Below are positions 1 to 8,384 of a stretch of DNA of 64,000 nt, in pieces; position 1 is the first letter of the stretch; each line of letters starts with the position of its first letter. Below the pieces are notes generated by a model, which made no database searches, was not told the DNA's origin, and was given only the letters and a program-made list of their open reading frames with translations. A program made the position numbers and the translations under genes. This stretch comes from a bacterium (lineage in GTDB: Bacteria > Verrucomicrobiota > Verrucomicrobiia > Limisphaerales > UBA11358): NCBI GenBank assembly GCA_021780905.1, contig JAJXXW010000080.1:62001-126000 (forward strand). The letters are read 5' to 3'.

Positions 1-33
1 GCCGGCTTCAACCAAGCTGGCGCGCGCCTTGAA

Positions 34-1212
34 TCAGCGCAGCGCCTTTTGCAACGCGGCCACCTTGTCCGTCTTTTCCCAAGTAATGTCCGGGTCGGTT
101 TTGCCGAAGTGGCCATAGTTGGTGGTCTTGGAATAAATCGGGCGGAGCAGATTCAACTGCTTGACGATGTTCGCCGGCTTGAAGCTGAAAACATCGCGGA
201 CGGCGTTTTCAATCTGTTCGTCGGTGATGCCGTTGACCGCCGTGCCGAACGTGTTGATGCACACGCTGACGGGTTCGGGATAGCCGATGGCGTAGGCGAA
301 CTGGATTTCCGCGCTCGTGGCGATGCCCGCCGCGACGATGTTCTTCGCCACATAACGGCCCATGTAAGCCGCGCTGCGGTCCACCTTGCTCGGGTCCTTG
401 CCGGAGAACGCACCGCCGCCGTGCCGGCCCATGCCGCCGTAGCTGTCCACGATGATCTTGCGGCCGGTCAAACCGGTGTCGCCCTGCGGCCCGCCGACGA
501 CAAAGCGGCCGGTGGGGTTGATGAGAAACTGCGTTTTCTTCGTGAGCAAATGCTTCGGCAAAACCTTTTTGACGATGTTCTCGATGCAAAAATCCTTGAT
601 CGTCTTGTGCTTCACGTCATGCGCGTGCTGCGTGGAGATGACCACGTTGGTGATGGCCACCGGCTGGTCGTTGACGTATTGCACGGACACCTGCGATTTC
701 GCGTCGGGCCGCAGCCACGCGACCTTGCCGGTCTTGCGGATGCGCGTGAGTTCCGCGCCCAACTGGTGCGCGAACATGATCGGCGCGGGCATCAGCTCCG
801 GCGTTTCGTTGCACGCGTAACCGAACATCAAACCCTGGTCGCCGGCACCCTGCTCGGCGGTGTCCTTGCCTTCGGCGGCCTTCGCGTCCACGCCCTGCGC
901 AATGTCGGGCGACTGCGAGGTGATGGCGTTCATGATGAGCACCTTGTCGGCGTGAAACACGTCGTCGTCGTGCGTGTAGCCGATTTCGCGGATGGTGTCG
1001 CGGGCGATCTGGTTGAAATCGAGCTTGGCCTTGGTGGTGATTTCGCCGCCGACGACGACGAGGTTGGACTTGCAGTAAGTCTCGCAGGCGACGCGGCTGA
1101 ACTTGTCCTGCGTCAGGCAGGCGTCCAGCACGGCGTCGGAAATGGTGTCCGCGACTTTGTCCGGATGGCCTTCGCCGACGGACTCCGAGGAGAAGATGAA
1201 GTTTTTGCTCAT
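34..1212 (-). CDS. metK: S-adenosylmethionine synthetase
   Basis: Makes S-adenosylmethionine from methionine and ATP in the cytoplasm. The 392-residue protein has the usual family length. The N-terminal HPDK motif is at residues 16-19, the ATP-binding GAGDQG motif at 122-127, and the glycine-rich GGGAFSGKD loop at about 265-273. Start: the ATG at 1212 gives the family's normal N-terminus; no Shine-Dalgarno sequence is visible. It diverges from an ArsR/methyltransferase fusion gene. A good promoter (TTGACG, 16-base spacer, TATCAT) sits in the shared gap and gives a leader of only about 45 bases, too short for a SAM riboswitch. Control by the divergent regulator is an inference. Confidence 0.98.
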   Translation of the reverse strand: MSKNFIFSSESVGEGHPDKVADTISDAVLDACLTQDKFSRVACETYCKSNLVVVGGEITTKAKLDFNQIARDTIREIGYTHDDDVFHADKVLIMNAITSQSPDIAQGVDAKAAEGKDTAEQGAGDQGLMFGYACNETPELMPAPIMFAHQLGAELTRIRKTGKVAWLRPDAKSQVSVQYVNDQPVAITNVVISTQHAHDVKHKTIKDFCIENIVKKVLPKHLLTKKTQFLINPTGRFVVGGPQGDTGLTGRKIIVDSYGGMGRHGGGAFSGKDPSKVDRSAAYMGRYVAKNIVAAGIATSAEIQFAYAIGYPEPVSVCINTFGTAVNGITDEQIENAVRDVFSFKPANIVKQLNLLRPIYSKTTNYGHFGKTDPDITWEKTDKVAALQKALR

Positions 1213-1314
1213 GTTTGTTTATTTTGGTTGCTCGCCAACAACATATTGACGTATCAGGATTTGATGATATAACACTTTTCAGGAACGTCAAACGCTTTTG
1301 CAAAATAATTTAAC
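1213..1314. promoter_or_regulatory. Overlapping face-to-face promoters for metK and the ArsR/methyltransferase gene
   Basis: Seen directly: on the plus strand TTGACG (1246-1251), 16 bases, TATAAC (1268-1273). On the minus strand TTGACG (1291-1286), 16 bases, TATCAT (1269-1264). The two -10 boxes overlap by two bases, so RNA polymerase probably cannot occupy both at once. An inverted repeat TATCA-N8-TGATA (1252-1269) lies over the plus-strand spacer and both -10 regions. It is a reasonable operator candidate for the ArsR-type protein encoded next door. The half-sites are only five bases long, so the operator is less certain than the promoters. Confidence 0.65.
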
Positions 1315-2244
1315 ATGACCTCCACGCTCAAATCCCTCCGCGCCCTGGCCGACCCGACGCGCCTGCGCATTGTTGCCTTGCTCGAAGGCGATGAACTGTC
1401 CGTCAACGAACTTCAAGAGGTCACGCGGCTCGGCCAGTCGCGCATCTCGACGCATCTCGGCCTGCTCGCCGACTGCGCGCTGGTGACATCGCGGCGCGAT
1501 GGCAAGCGCACTTTTTACAAACTCAATCCGCAGGCGGATTCCGTCGCCAGCGAATTCATCCAGCTCGCCATCCGTGGCGCGAAGGAACTCGCCGAGCACA
1601 ACAGTGACCAGATCAATCTCAAGCGCGTCCTTGCCCGACGCAAAGAACAGGCGCAGGTTTTCTTCAACCAGGTCGCCGGGCGATTTGACCGCGTGTATGG
1701 GCCGGGCCGGTCGTGGCAGGCGTTCGGGCATTTGCTGCTGCGGATTTTGCCGCCGCTGGTCGTCGCCGATTTGGGCGCCGGCGAAGGGCTGTTGAGCGAA
1801 CTGCTCGCGCGCCGCTGCAAGAAAGTCATCGCCGTGGACAACTCGGAAAAAATCGTCGCGTTCGGCGCGGCCAAGGCGAAGAAGAACCACCTCAAGAACC
1901 TCGAGTTCCGCCAGGGCGATTTGCAAAACCCGCCGATTGACGCCGGCAGCGTTGACCTCGTGATTTTAAGTCAGGCACTGCATCATGCCGAAAATCCTGC
2001 GGACGCGTTGGCCAGCGCGGCGAAGTTGCTCAAGCCGCACGGACAGATTTTGATTCTTGATTTGCTCAAACACAACTTCGACAAGGCGCACGAACTTTAC
2101 GGCGACCGCTGGCTCGGCTTCGCCGAAAGCGATCTGCACCGCTGGCTCGAAGCCGCCGGATTCAAGAAGATTGAAATTAGCATCGTCGCCGCCGAAGAAC
2201 AGCCACCGCATTTTCAGACAATTTTGGCAGGCGCGGAAAAATAA
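1315..2244 (+). CDS. ArsR-family regulator fused to a SAM-dependent methyltransferase
   Basis: Residues 1-80 form a winged helix-turn-helix of the ArsR type (ALADPTRLRIVALL, then QSRISTHLGLL as recognition helix). Residues about 120-305 form a class I methyltransferase: motif I VADLGAGEG at about 150-158, the acidic VDNSEK strand end, and VILSQALHH. No cysteine pair for metal sensing is seen. This two-domain arrangement is known next to methionine-cycle genes, and SahR, an ArsR protein, senses S-adenosylhomocysteine in Proteobacteria. The divergent position next to metK suggests that the methyltransferase fold acts as a SAM or SAH sensor, or modifies a small molecule. That role is inferred. 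The start has no Shine-Dalgarno and a short leader. Confidence 0.9.
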   Translation: MTSTLKSLRALADPTRLRIVALLEGDELSVNELQEVTRLGQSRISTHLGLLADCALVTSRRDGKRTFYKLNPQADSVASEFIQLAIRGAKELAEHNSDQINLKRVLARRKEQAQVFFNQVAGRFDRVYGPGRSWQAFGHLLLRILPPLVVADLGAGEGLLSELLARRCKKVIAVDNSEKIVAFGAAKAKKNHLKNLEFRQGDLQNPPIDAGSVDLVILSQALHHAENPADALASAAKLLKPHGQILILDLLKHNFDKAHELYGDRWLGFAESDLHRWLEAAGFKKIEISIVAAEEQPPHFQTILAGAEK

Positions 2245-2405
2245 ACCTGCCAGTCTTCATGCCGGGGACGCAAGTCATCGAGCGGATCAAAAGCGGCCAG
2301 CGGCGAGCCTTCCGGCGGCACAACGGTCGTTGGGCTTCTCATTTTTCCCCAGCCAGCCGTCGGAGCCCGCCTCCGCGCCGCCTTTTCCCAAAATCAAATA
2401 CCACT

Positions 2406-2504
2406 ATGAAATATCCGGGCGACGTGCCGCGACGGGGGCAGGACAGCGGGCGCATCAAGGATTACCGCGTTTTGATTGGTGATAATCTGGTCATGGCGAA
2501 GTAA
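2406..2504 (+). CDS. Possible 32-residue small ORF upstream of ilvN
   Basis: A short frame begins with MKYPGDVPRRGQ and ends with YRVLIGDNLVMAK, 69 bases before ilvN. The tail holds six branched-chain residues in its last eleven positions. A small hairpin (CCGTT-CCA-AACGG, 2556-2568) followed by GTTTT lies just before the ilvN start. This could be a second, weaker branched-chain leader peptide, or a small conserved gene, or chance: an in-frame start farther upstream at 2259 would extend it to 81 residues. No ribosome-binding site is visible. I do not recognise the sequence. Confidence 0.3.
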   Translation: MKYPGDVPRRGQDSGRIKDYRVLIGDNLVMAK

Positions 2505-2573
2505 GCGCGCGATTTGAGGTTTGACCGCCGGCCGCGGGGGAGCTAGGCTTGCCGTCCGTTCCAAACGGGTTTT

Positions 2574-3047
2574 ATGCGACACACCATTTCAGTTTTGATG
2601 GAAAACAAGTTCGGCGTGCTCACGCGCGTGGCCGGTCTGTTCAGCGGCCGCGGCTACAACATTGACTCGCTCAACGTCGCGCCGACCAACGACCCGACGG
2701 CGTCGCGCATGACCATCGTCACGCACGGGAACGAGGCGACGCTGGAACAAATCGTCAAGCAGCTCAACAAGCTGCCGGACGTGCTCAAGGTGCAGAATTT
2801 CAGCGAGGGCGAATATGTGGATCGCGAACTGGTGCTCGTGAAGGTCACCGTGGATTCCAAGGCGCGCGCCGAAGTGATGCAGATCACGGATATTTTCCGC
2901 GCGAAAATCGTGGACGTGCAGCCCAAGTCGTTGACCATCGAAATCACCGGCAACGAGAGCAAGGTGGAGAAGTTCATCGGCCTGATGGACAATTTCGGCA
3001 TCCTCGAACTCACGCGCACCGGCAAGGCCGCGATGCCGCGCAAATAA
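2574..3047 (+). CDS. ilvN: Acetolactate synthase small (regulatory) subunit
   Basis: Regulatory partner of IlvB that gives valine feedback control of acetolactate or acetohydroxybutyrate formation. The 157-residue length is normal. An N-terminal ACT domain (about 3-78) shows GVLTRVAGLFSGRGYNI and the SLNVAPT segment. The second domain (about 80-157) matches the IlvN C-terminal fold. The gene lies 18 bases before ilvC, so the two are probably co-transcribed. Unlike many bacteria, the catalytic subunit is not adjacent but 5.3 kb downstream. Confidence 0.97.
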   Translation: MRHTISVLMENKFGVLTRVAGLFSGRGYNIDSLNVAPTNDPTASRMTIVTHGNEATLEQIVKQLNKLPDVLKVQNFSEGEYVDRELVLVKVTVDSKARAEVMQITDIFRAKIVDVQPKSLTIEITGNESKVEKFIGLMDNFGILELTRTGKAAMPRK

Positions 3048-3065
3048 TTTTATCCAACTAAACCT

Positions 3066-4085
3066 ATGGCAAAAGTCTATACCGACAAGGACGCCGATCT
3101 CGGCGTGTTGAAAAACAAAACGCTCGCCGTGCTCGGCTTCGGCTCCCAAGGCCACGCCCACGCGCTCAACCTCAAGGACAGCGGCCTCAAGGTCATCATC
3201 GGCCTTTACGAAGGCAGCAAGTCCATTCCGGTCGCCAGGGAAAAAGGTTTCAAGGTCGTCACCACGGCTGAAGCCGTGCGGCAGGCCGACGTCATCATGG
3301 TCGCGCTGCCGGACACCAAACAGGCGGCATGCTATGAAAAGGACATCGAGCCGAACTTGAGCTCCGGCAAAACCCTGCTCTTCTCGCACGGTTTCTCGAT
3401 ACATTTCAAAACGATTGTTCCGCCGAAGAACGTGAACGTCATCATGGTCGCGCCGAAAGGACCGGGCCACACCGTGCGCCGCCAGTATGTCGAAGGCAAG
3501 GGCGTGCCGAGCCTCGTCGCCGTCTATCAAGGAGGCAAGGCGGCGAAGGCGATTGCTTTGGCTTGGGCCAAAGGCATCGGCGGCACCCGCGCCGGCGTCA
3601 TTGAAACCAACTTCAAGGAGGAGACCGAGACCGATTTATTCGGCGAACAGACCGTGCTGTGCGGCGGCGCGAGCGCGCTGGTGGAAGCGGGATTTGAAGT
3701 GCTGGTGGAAGCCGGTTACTCGCCGGAGATGGCCTACTTCGAATGCCTGCATGAGTTGAAGCTCATCGCCGATTTGATGAACGAATCCGGCATCAGCGGC
3801 ATGCGCTTCTCGATTTCCGAAACCGCCAAGTGGGGCGACATCACCGTCGGCCCGAAGATCATTGACGCCAGCGTGAAGAAACGCATGAAGGCCGCGCTCA
3901 AAGACATCCAGTCCGGCAAGTTTGCCAAAGGCTGGGTCAAGGAATACCAGACCGGCTACAAAAAATACAACGCGCTGCTCAAGAAAGGCGAACAGCATCC
4001 GATCGAGAAGACCGGCGCCAAGCTCCGCGCGCTCATGCCGTGGATGGGCAAGAAAAACATCAAAGGCGCGCAAGCCGCCTACTGA
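3066..4085 (+). CDS. ilvC: Ketol-acid reductoisomerase
   Basis: Converts acetolactate to dihydroxyisovalerate with NAD(P)H and Mg2+ in valine, leucine and isoleucine synthesis. At 339 residues this is a class I (short) enzyme. The Rossmann motif [13 protein letters not shown] is at residues 24-36. The Mg-binding acidic cluster is seen in the TDLFGEQ segment, and [12 protein letters not shown] follows in the C-terminal knotted domain. The cofactor loop reads GLYEGSKS; the serine after glycine-lysine is compatible with NADPH use, but this is not decisive. A terminator follows 16 bases after the stop. Confidence 0.98.
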   Translation: MAKVYTDKDADLGVLKNKTLAVLGFGSQGHAHALNLKDSGLKVIIGLYEGSKSIPVAREKGFKVVTTAEAVRQADVIMVALPDTKQAACYEKDIEPNLSSGKTLLFSHGFSIHFKTIVPPKNVNVIMVAPKGPGHTVRRQYVEGKGVPSLVAVYQGGKAAKAIALAWAKGIGGTRAGVIETNFKEETETDLFGEQTVLCGGASALVEAGFEVLVEAGYSPEMAYFECLHELKLIADLMNESGISGMRFSISETAKWGDITVGPKIIDASVKKRMKAALKDIQSGKFAKGWVKEYQTGYKKYNALLKKGEQHPIEKTGAKLRALMPWMGKKNIKGAQAAY

Positions 4086-4101
4086 TTTCCGATTGCCGGA
4101 C

Positions 4102-4134
4102 AAAAGCCGCTGGAGCAATCCGGCGGCTTTTTAT
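4102..4134 (+). terminator. Rho-independent terminator after ilvC
   Basis: An AAAAGCCGC arm and a GCGGCTTTTT arm form a GC-rich stem with flanking A/U pairs. A 13-base loop separates them and a T-run follows. It ends the ilvNC transcript. Confidence 0.85.
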
Positions 4135-4140
4135 TTTAAC

Positions 4141-4558
4141 CCCAGGTGGCCGATGGCACTCATGTCATCGCGGATAGGCAAAGAGAATGAGATCCGCCGT
4201 CGTCAAAGAGTGTTCGGACCAAGGCAAAAGCGAGCCGAACATCGAGGGCCGCGGTCGTTGGGCAAAAGTCCAAGGCCAGCGGGAAGAGCGGGCGAAATGG
4301 GGGGTGATTCTGGCAAGGCAAACACCACCGGGGACAGATTGCAACGAACCGGTTGGTGTTTCCCGAACATTCCTTGCCCGCTTTCGAGATTGACGATTGA
4401 GTTTTTGCTGATAGCTTGCGCCGGTTGATTGCATCCGGCGTTTCCTGACTGTTGGTGATTGTCATCGTCACAAAAACCTGCGGCGGCCAACGGCGGCAGA
4501 CAACAGCAAATTGCGAGAGTTTAGAAACCGAACAATCTCCAATTTTACCAATGGTTTT
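4141..4558. other. Intergenic stretch without a supported gene
   Basis: Several short overlapping open frames exist on both strands, but none has a recognisable domain, signal peptide or ribosome-binding site. The region leads into tRNA-Phe and probably contains its promoter. Nothing else is supported. Confidence 0.5.
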
Positions 4559-4634
<76 letters not shown>

Positions 4635-4985
4635 CTTCAATTTAAGTCAATAAAATCAATGCTTTTGTAAAAATACAGAGGCGTTGAGGGGCCAAAGTAG
4701 GACTCGGAATAAGTATTGACGGGCTGATTTTTGCCCCGTTTCGCTGGTCGTCCGCAGACGCTTATCGAAGTTTTAGGATAGCACCAAAAGCCGCCGTTTC
4801 TCTTTTTAACGCCTTTGAGATTTTGACCGCCCACCGCCCCGCGGATAACGGCCGAAACTCCCTTTTCATTGACGGTCAACGGGAACCTGTCGGATTTAAC
4901 GGCTTGGCTCCAGTCCGAACATGGACCTGCGATGTTAAAACCGGGGTAGAGAGCCGTTGAACATATTGAAAAACCCTTTATAAAA
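4635..4985. other. Intergenic stretch between tRNA-Phe and tRNA-Pro
   Basis: A single minus-strand open frame of 80 codons (4637-4879) has no recognisable features. I see no convincing gene, hairpin or repeat here. Confidence 0.5.
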
Positions 4986-5063
4986 TGGTCGGGGCGGGGA
5001 GATTTGAACTCCCGACCTCTTGCACCCCAAGCAAGCGCGCTAGCCGGGCTACGCTACGCCCCG
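4986..5063 (-). tRNA. tRNA-Pro (anticodon GGG), CCA encoded
   Basis: On the minus strand the acceptor arms are CGGGGCG and CGCCCCG with discriminator A and encoded CCA. The anticodon stem CTTGC/GCAAG carries the loop TTGGGGT, which places GGG at the anticodon. The T-arm has the standard GTTCAAAT loop. Confidence 0.96.
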
Positions 5064-5276
5064 AACCAAAATTTGCGGAATTTCTCCGGCATTGCCCCAA
5101 GTGCAACGGCAGTGACCTCGGCATGAATCCAACGGCACTCGAAACGGATCGCACAAATTCTTGAAGATGTTGCCCGATTTCAGGTTGAGGGCAAGCCGAT
5201 TCGTCTGCCAGGCCGACCGCGACAAATGAACACCCGTCGGCTTGTCAAATCAAACGAGGTGGTCTATTGTTCGAAA

Positions 5277-6230
5277 ATGTTGTTCAAGAAACAATTCACC
5301 ATGGTCCTGTTGCTGGTTTGCGTGGTCCGCCTTGCTGCGGCCGACACCCTCCAGCTCAAGGACGGCGGTGCCGTCTCCGGCAAAATTTTGGCGGAGAAGT
5401 CTGATGCGCTGGTCGTGGATTTGGGCTACACGGTGCTGCTCGTTCCGCGCAACGCCGTCACCAGCGTCATCAAGTCCAGCACAACCGGGGCCGGCGTGAG
5501 GGCGACTCCGGCACCCACGGGACAGTTTTACGCCACGGATTCCCGGCCGGCCGCGCCGCGCGATGTCAGTTCGCTGGTCAAGCAGATCGGCGAGGCGGTG
5601 GTGCAGGTGCGCACGCCGGAAGGGCTTGGCTCGGGATTTTTTGTGAATGAAGACGGCTATCTTATTACCAACTTTCACGTCATTGAGGGGGAGACGGAAA
5701 TTTCCGTGGAGGTTTACCAGCAGAAAAACGGGCAGCTTGACCGCGAGACTTACAAGCAGGTGAAAATCACCGCCATTAACAAATTCCAGGATCTGGCGCT
5801 GCTGCACATCGAGGACAAGAACGCGCCGAAGTTCAAGCCCGTCACGCTCGGCAGCTCGGACGCGTTGAACGTCGGCGACGGCGTCTTTGCCATCGGCAGC
5901 CCGCTCGGCCTCGAACGCACCGTGACGCAGGGCATCTTGAGCACCAAGACGCGGCAGTTGGAGGGCGAGCTATATCTCCAGACCAGCGCGCAGATCAATC
6001 CCGGCAACAGCGGCGGCCCGCTGTTCAACCTCGCCGGCGAGGTCGTCGGCGTGACCAACATGAAAATCACCTTTGGCGAAGGCCTCGGTTTTGCGATTCC
6101 CGTGGAACTGGTGAAAAGTTTTCTCGACCATCGCGACGCCTTCGCCTACTCGACCGACAATCCGAATAATCCCTTCCGCTACCTCGAACCGCCCAGCCGG
6201 ACGAAGGTGAAGGCACCCGCCGCCAAATAG
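5277..6230 (+). CDS. Exported HtrA/DegP-like trypsin-fold serine protease without PDZ domain
   Basis: The start was set at the ATG at 5277 because it begins directly with a signal peptide (MLFKKQFTMVLLLVCVV, cleavage near AAA-D). The ATG at 5226 would add a non-signal extension. After a short beta-rich segment (TLQLKDGGAVSGKIL) comes a trypsin-like domain. It shows the catalytic His in ITNFHVIEG, Asp in FQDLALLHI and Ser in NPGNSGGPLF. No PDZ domain follows; the protein ends soon after the catalytic domain at 317 residues. It probably acts in the periplasm or envelope on misfolded or specific proteins. It lies 39 bases before a second exported-protein gene. Confidence 0.88.
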   Translation: MLFKKQFTMVLLLVCVVRLAAADTLQLKDGGAVSGKILAEKSDALVVDLGYTVLLVPRNAVTSVIKSSTTGAGVRATPAPTGQFYATDSRPAAPRDVSSLVKQIGEAVVQVRTPEGLGSGFFVNEDGYLITNFHVIEGETEISVEVYQQKNGQLDRETYKQVKITAINKFQDLALLHIEDKNAPKFKPVTLGSSDALNVGDGVFAIGSPLGLERTVTQGILSTKTRQLEGELYLQTSAQINPGNSGGPLFNLAGEVVGVTNMKITFGEGLGFAIPVELVKSFLDHRDAFAYSTDNPNNPFRYLEPPSRTKVKAPAAK

Positions 6231-6269
6231 TCAATTGGCATCGGGAAAATCCAATCGATTCATTCAAGA

Positions 6270-8150
6270 ATGACCACCAAACTTTTACGCCTGGGCGCCG
6301 TCCCGGTCTTTTTGGCGACCGCCACTTTTCTCCGTGCCGCCATCGCGCCGGCGGAAAATTTGCTGCCCGCCGACACGCTGGCGTTTTTAACCGTGCCGGA
6401 CTGCAACGTCTTCCGCGCCGCGTGCCAGACCTCGCCGCAGATGATGTTCTGGAACGATCCGGCGATGCGCCCGTTTCACGACAAGTTCATGGCCAAGTTC
6501 AACGCCCAGTTCGTCGCGCCGATGGAGCAGGATCTCGGGCTGAAGGTCGCGGATTTTTTCGCGCTGCCGCAGGGGCAGTTCACGCTCGCCGTCACGGCCA
6601 ACGGCTCCAACGGCCACGACGACGTGCGGCCGGGCCTGCTGCTGATCCTGGATGCGCGGGACAAAAGTTCGTTGCTCAAAACCAACCTGGCCGCGCTCAC
6701 GAAAAGATGGACGGATGACGGACGCAAGCTCCGCACGGAAAGCATCCACGGCCTGGACTTCATCGTCGTGCCGCTGAACAGCAATGATTTCTCCGGCATC
6801 CTGCCAAGGAAACCGCCGGTCACGGAAATCGGCAAGGAGCCGAAACCGGACCAGCCGGGCGAAATCTATTTCACCCAGTTTCAATCGCTGCTGGTGGCGG
6901 GCAACTCCGCCAAGGCGGTCGAGGCCGTGGCCGCGCACCTGACCGGCGGCAGCATGCCGGCCATTGCCGACAATGCGACCTTCGCCGGCGACCGGTTGGC
7001 GCAGTTCCGCGATGCGCCGACCTATTACGGCTGGTTCAACGGCACCCGTATGTTCGATCTGATGACGGCGGCCGGCGCGGCCGGCGCGGACGACAGCGCG
7101 GCTTCACTGATGCCCAGTTTCACCGGCGCAAAAATCATGGGCGCGACCGGGCTGGGCGGGTTGAAGTCGGCGAGCTTTGCCCTGCGCGCAAAACCGGAAG
7201 GCTCAACGATCACCGTGCATCTCACCGCGCCGGAGGCCACCCGCACCGGGCTGCTGAAAATATTGGCGCTGCCGCCGAAGGATGCCGGCATCCCGGCGTT
7301 CGTGCCGGCCGATGCCATCAAGTTTTCCCGTTTCCGGCTCGATGGCAAACAGACCTGGGCCGAGCTGCAAAAGATGATTGCCGCCATTTCGCCGCAATGG
7401 CTGGCCAGCCTGAACGCCGTGGTGGACATGGCCAACACGCTCGCGCAGCAGAAAGACCAGGGCTTTGACCTGCGCACCGCACTCTTTGGCAACCTCGGCG
7501 ACGACATTGTGACTTACACCCAGCCGCCCGCCGGCGACACGCTGGCCGACTTTGCCAACCCGCCGGCCATTTACCTGGTGGCGGTGGCCAATCCCGACCA
7601 GGCCGTGAATAGCATCAAAAACCTGGCCGGCCTGTTCGCCCTGCAAACCGGCGCGGCGGCACCGCGGGACTTCCTGGGGCACAAGATTTTCACCATCGCG
7701 CTGCGACCCAAGGCCGGATTGGGCGGGACGGCACCGCAGCCCGACGCGCTCTACTTCAGCGCGGCCGGCGGATATCTTGCCTTGAGCAAAAGCACGAGCA
7801 TTCTGGAGGAGTATCTCCGCAGCGCCGATGGCAAGCTGAAACCGCTTCGTGACCTGCCGGGTCTGGCCGAAGCAGCCGGGCAGGCTGGCGGCATGGGCGG
7901 CGGCCTGTTCAGCTACGACAACCAGCGCGAAACCATGCGGTCGGCGTTCAAGCTCCTGAAAATTTCCGCCGACAGCGACAGCCCGCTCAAGATGTTTCCG
8001 CCCGCCTTCCGCGACTGGGCGGATTTCTCGCTGCTTCCTGACTATGCGGCGGTGGCCAAATACTTTTATCTCTCGGTCATGGCCGGCAACGCCAATGCCG
8101 ACGGCCTGAACCTGAAAATATTCACGCCGCGCCCGCCGCAGTTGAATTGA
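6270..8150 (+). CDS. Secreted protein of unknown function, 626 residues
   Basis: The N-terminus has a signal peptide (LGAVPVFLATATFLRAA, then IAPAENLLPADTLAF). The body resembles large exported proteins of Planctomycetes and Verrucomicrobia that start with a LLPADTLAFLTVPD-type segment and alternate beta strands with amphipathic helices, similar in outline to DUF3352. No catalytic motif is visible. It follows the HtrA-like protease and may be co-transcribed with it. A hairpin with T-rich flank (8192-8207) follows the gene. Confidence 0.7.
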   Translation: MTTKLLRLGAVPVFLATATFLRAAIAPAENLLPADTLAFLTVPDCNVFRAACQTSPQMMFWNDPAMRPFHDKFMAKFNAQFVAPMEQDLGLKVADFFALPQGQFTLAVTANGSNGHDDVRPGLLLILDARDKSSLLKTNLAALTKRWTDDGRKLRTESIHGLDFIVVPLNSNDFSGILPRKPPVTEIGKEPKPDQPGEIYFTQFQSLLVAGNSAKAVEAVAAHLTGGSMPAIADNATFAGDRLAQFRDAPTYYGWFNGTRMFDLMTAAGAAGADDSAASLMPSFTGAKIMGATGLGGLKSASFALRAKPEGSTITVHLTAPEATRTGLLKILALPPKDAGIPAFVPADAIKFSRFRLDGKQTWAELQKMIAAISPQWLASLNAVVDMANTLAQQKDQGFDLRTALFGNLGDDIVTYTQPPAGDTLADFANPPAIYLVAVANPDQAVNSIKNLAGLFALQTGAAAPRDFLGHKIFTIALRPKAGLGGTAPQPDALYFSAAGGYLALSKSTSILEEYLRSADGKLKPLRDLPGLAEAAGQAGGMGGGLFSYDNQRETMRSAFKLLKISADSDSPLKMFPPAFRDWADFSLLPDYAAVAKYFYLSVMAGNANADGLNLKIFTPRPPQLN

Positions 8151-8191
8151 ACCGTCCCAGCTGGCGGCGTTTTCGCAACAAAAACACACTT

Positions 8192-8220
8192 GACCGGCCC
8201 GCCGGTCGGTTTTAACCTTT
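8192..8220 (+). terminator. Hairpin after the 6270-8150 gene, possibly overlapping the ilvB leader promoter
   Basis: A perfect inverted repeat GACCGG-CCCG-CCGGTC (8192-8207) is followed by GGTTTTAACCTTTTT, so it may terminate the upstream gene. The same stretch contains TTGACC (8190-8195) and, 15-16 bases on, TTTAAC or TTAACC, a weak sigma-70-like pair. If that promoter is real, transcription would begin within a few bases of the ilvB leader ATG at 8226. Confidence 0.45.
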
Positions 8221-8225
8221 TTCCG

Positions 8226-8297
8226 ATGTTGAAAATCAGTTCACTTGTTGCCATGCTGGTCGTCGTTGTAGTCCGCGACGCCGTTGGGGCTTGTTGA
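8226..8297 (+). CDS. Valine-rich leader peptide of the ilvB attenuator
   Basis: A 23-codon frame begins MLKISSLVAMLVVVVVR and ends DAVGAC before TGA. It holds seven valines, five of them consecutive (GTC GTC GTT GTA GTC, 8256-8270), plus three leucines and one isoleucine. This is the layout of a translational attenuation leader such as E. coli IvbL. Its stop codon (8295-8297) touches the segment that can form the antiterminator, and a terminator hairpin follows before ilvB. No Shine-Dalgarno sequence is visible; it may be read as a leaderless or near-leaderless mRNA. The role is inferred from design, but the design is complete. Confidence 0.82.
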   Translation: MLKISSLVAMLVVVVVRDAVGAC

Positions 8298-8349
8298 ACG
8301 GAAGCTTTAACAAAAACCCACGGCTGGCAACGGCTGTGGGTTTTTTGTT
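8280..8349 (+). promoter_or_regulatory. ilvB transcription attenuator (terminator/antiterminator switch)
   Basis: Terminator: the arm 8309-8324 (ends CCCACGGC) pairs with 8333-8349 (starts GGCTGTGGG). An A-run before the left arm pairs with the T-run TTTTTTGTT. Antiterminator: 8280-8295 (starts GCCGTTGGGG) matches the reverse complement of 8309-8324 at 12 of 16 positions, so it can compete for the same arm. When valyl-tRNA is scarce a ribosome stalls on the five valine codons (8256-8270), leaves 8280-8295 free and lets the antiterminator form. When valine is plentiful the ribosome reaches the stop codon, covers that segment, and the terminator folds. Folding was judged by eye. Confidence 0.78.
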
Positions 8350-8384
8350 ACCCTGGCCGGAGCCGCCACAACCAAAGCAAACAC

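Noticed and set aside
49-1272. A 407-codon open frame opposite metK, and similar very long frames opposite ilvB (8307-10220), the PpiD-like gene (22487-24133) and the metalloprotease (24775-26931)
   Set aside because: They are mirror images of strong genes in GC-rich DNA, where the antisense frame lacks stops. Their translations are Arg/His/Val-rich without domains.
1213-1314. SAM riboswitch upstream of metK
   Set aside because: The leader would be only about 45 bases, and no kink-turn or pseudoknot pattern is visible.
4160-4490. Several overlapping short genes on both strands before tRNA-Phe
   Set aside because: No domain, start signal or consistent codon pattern supports any of them over the others.
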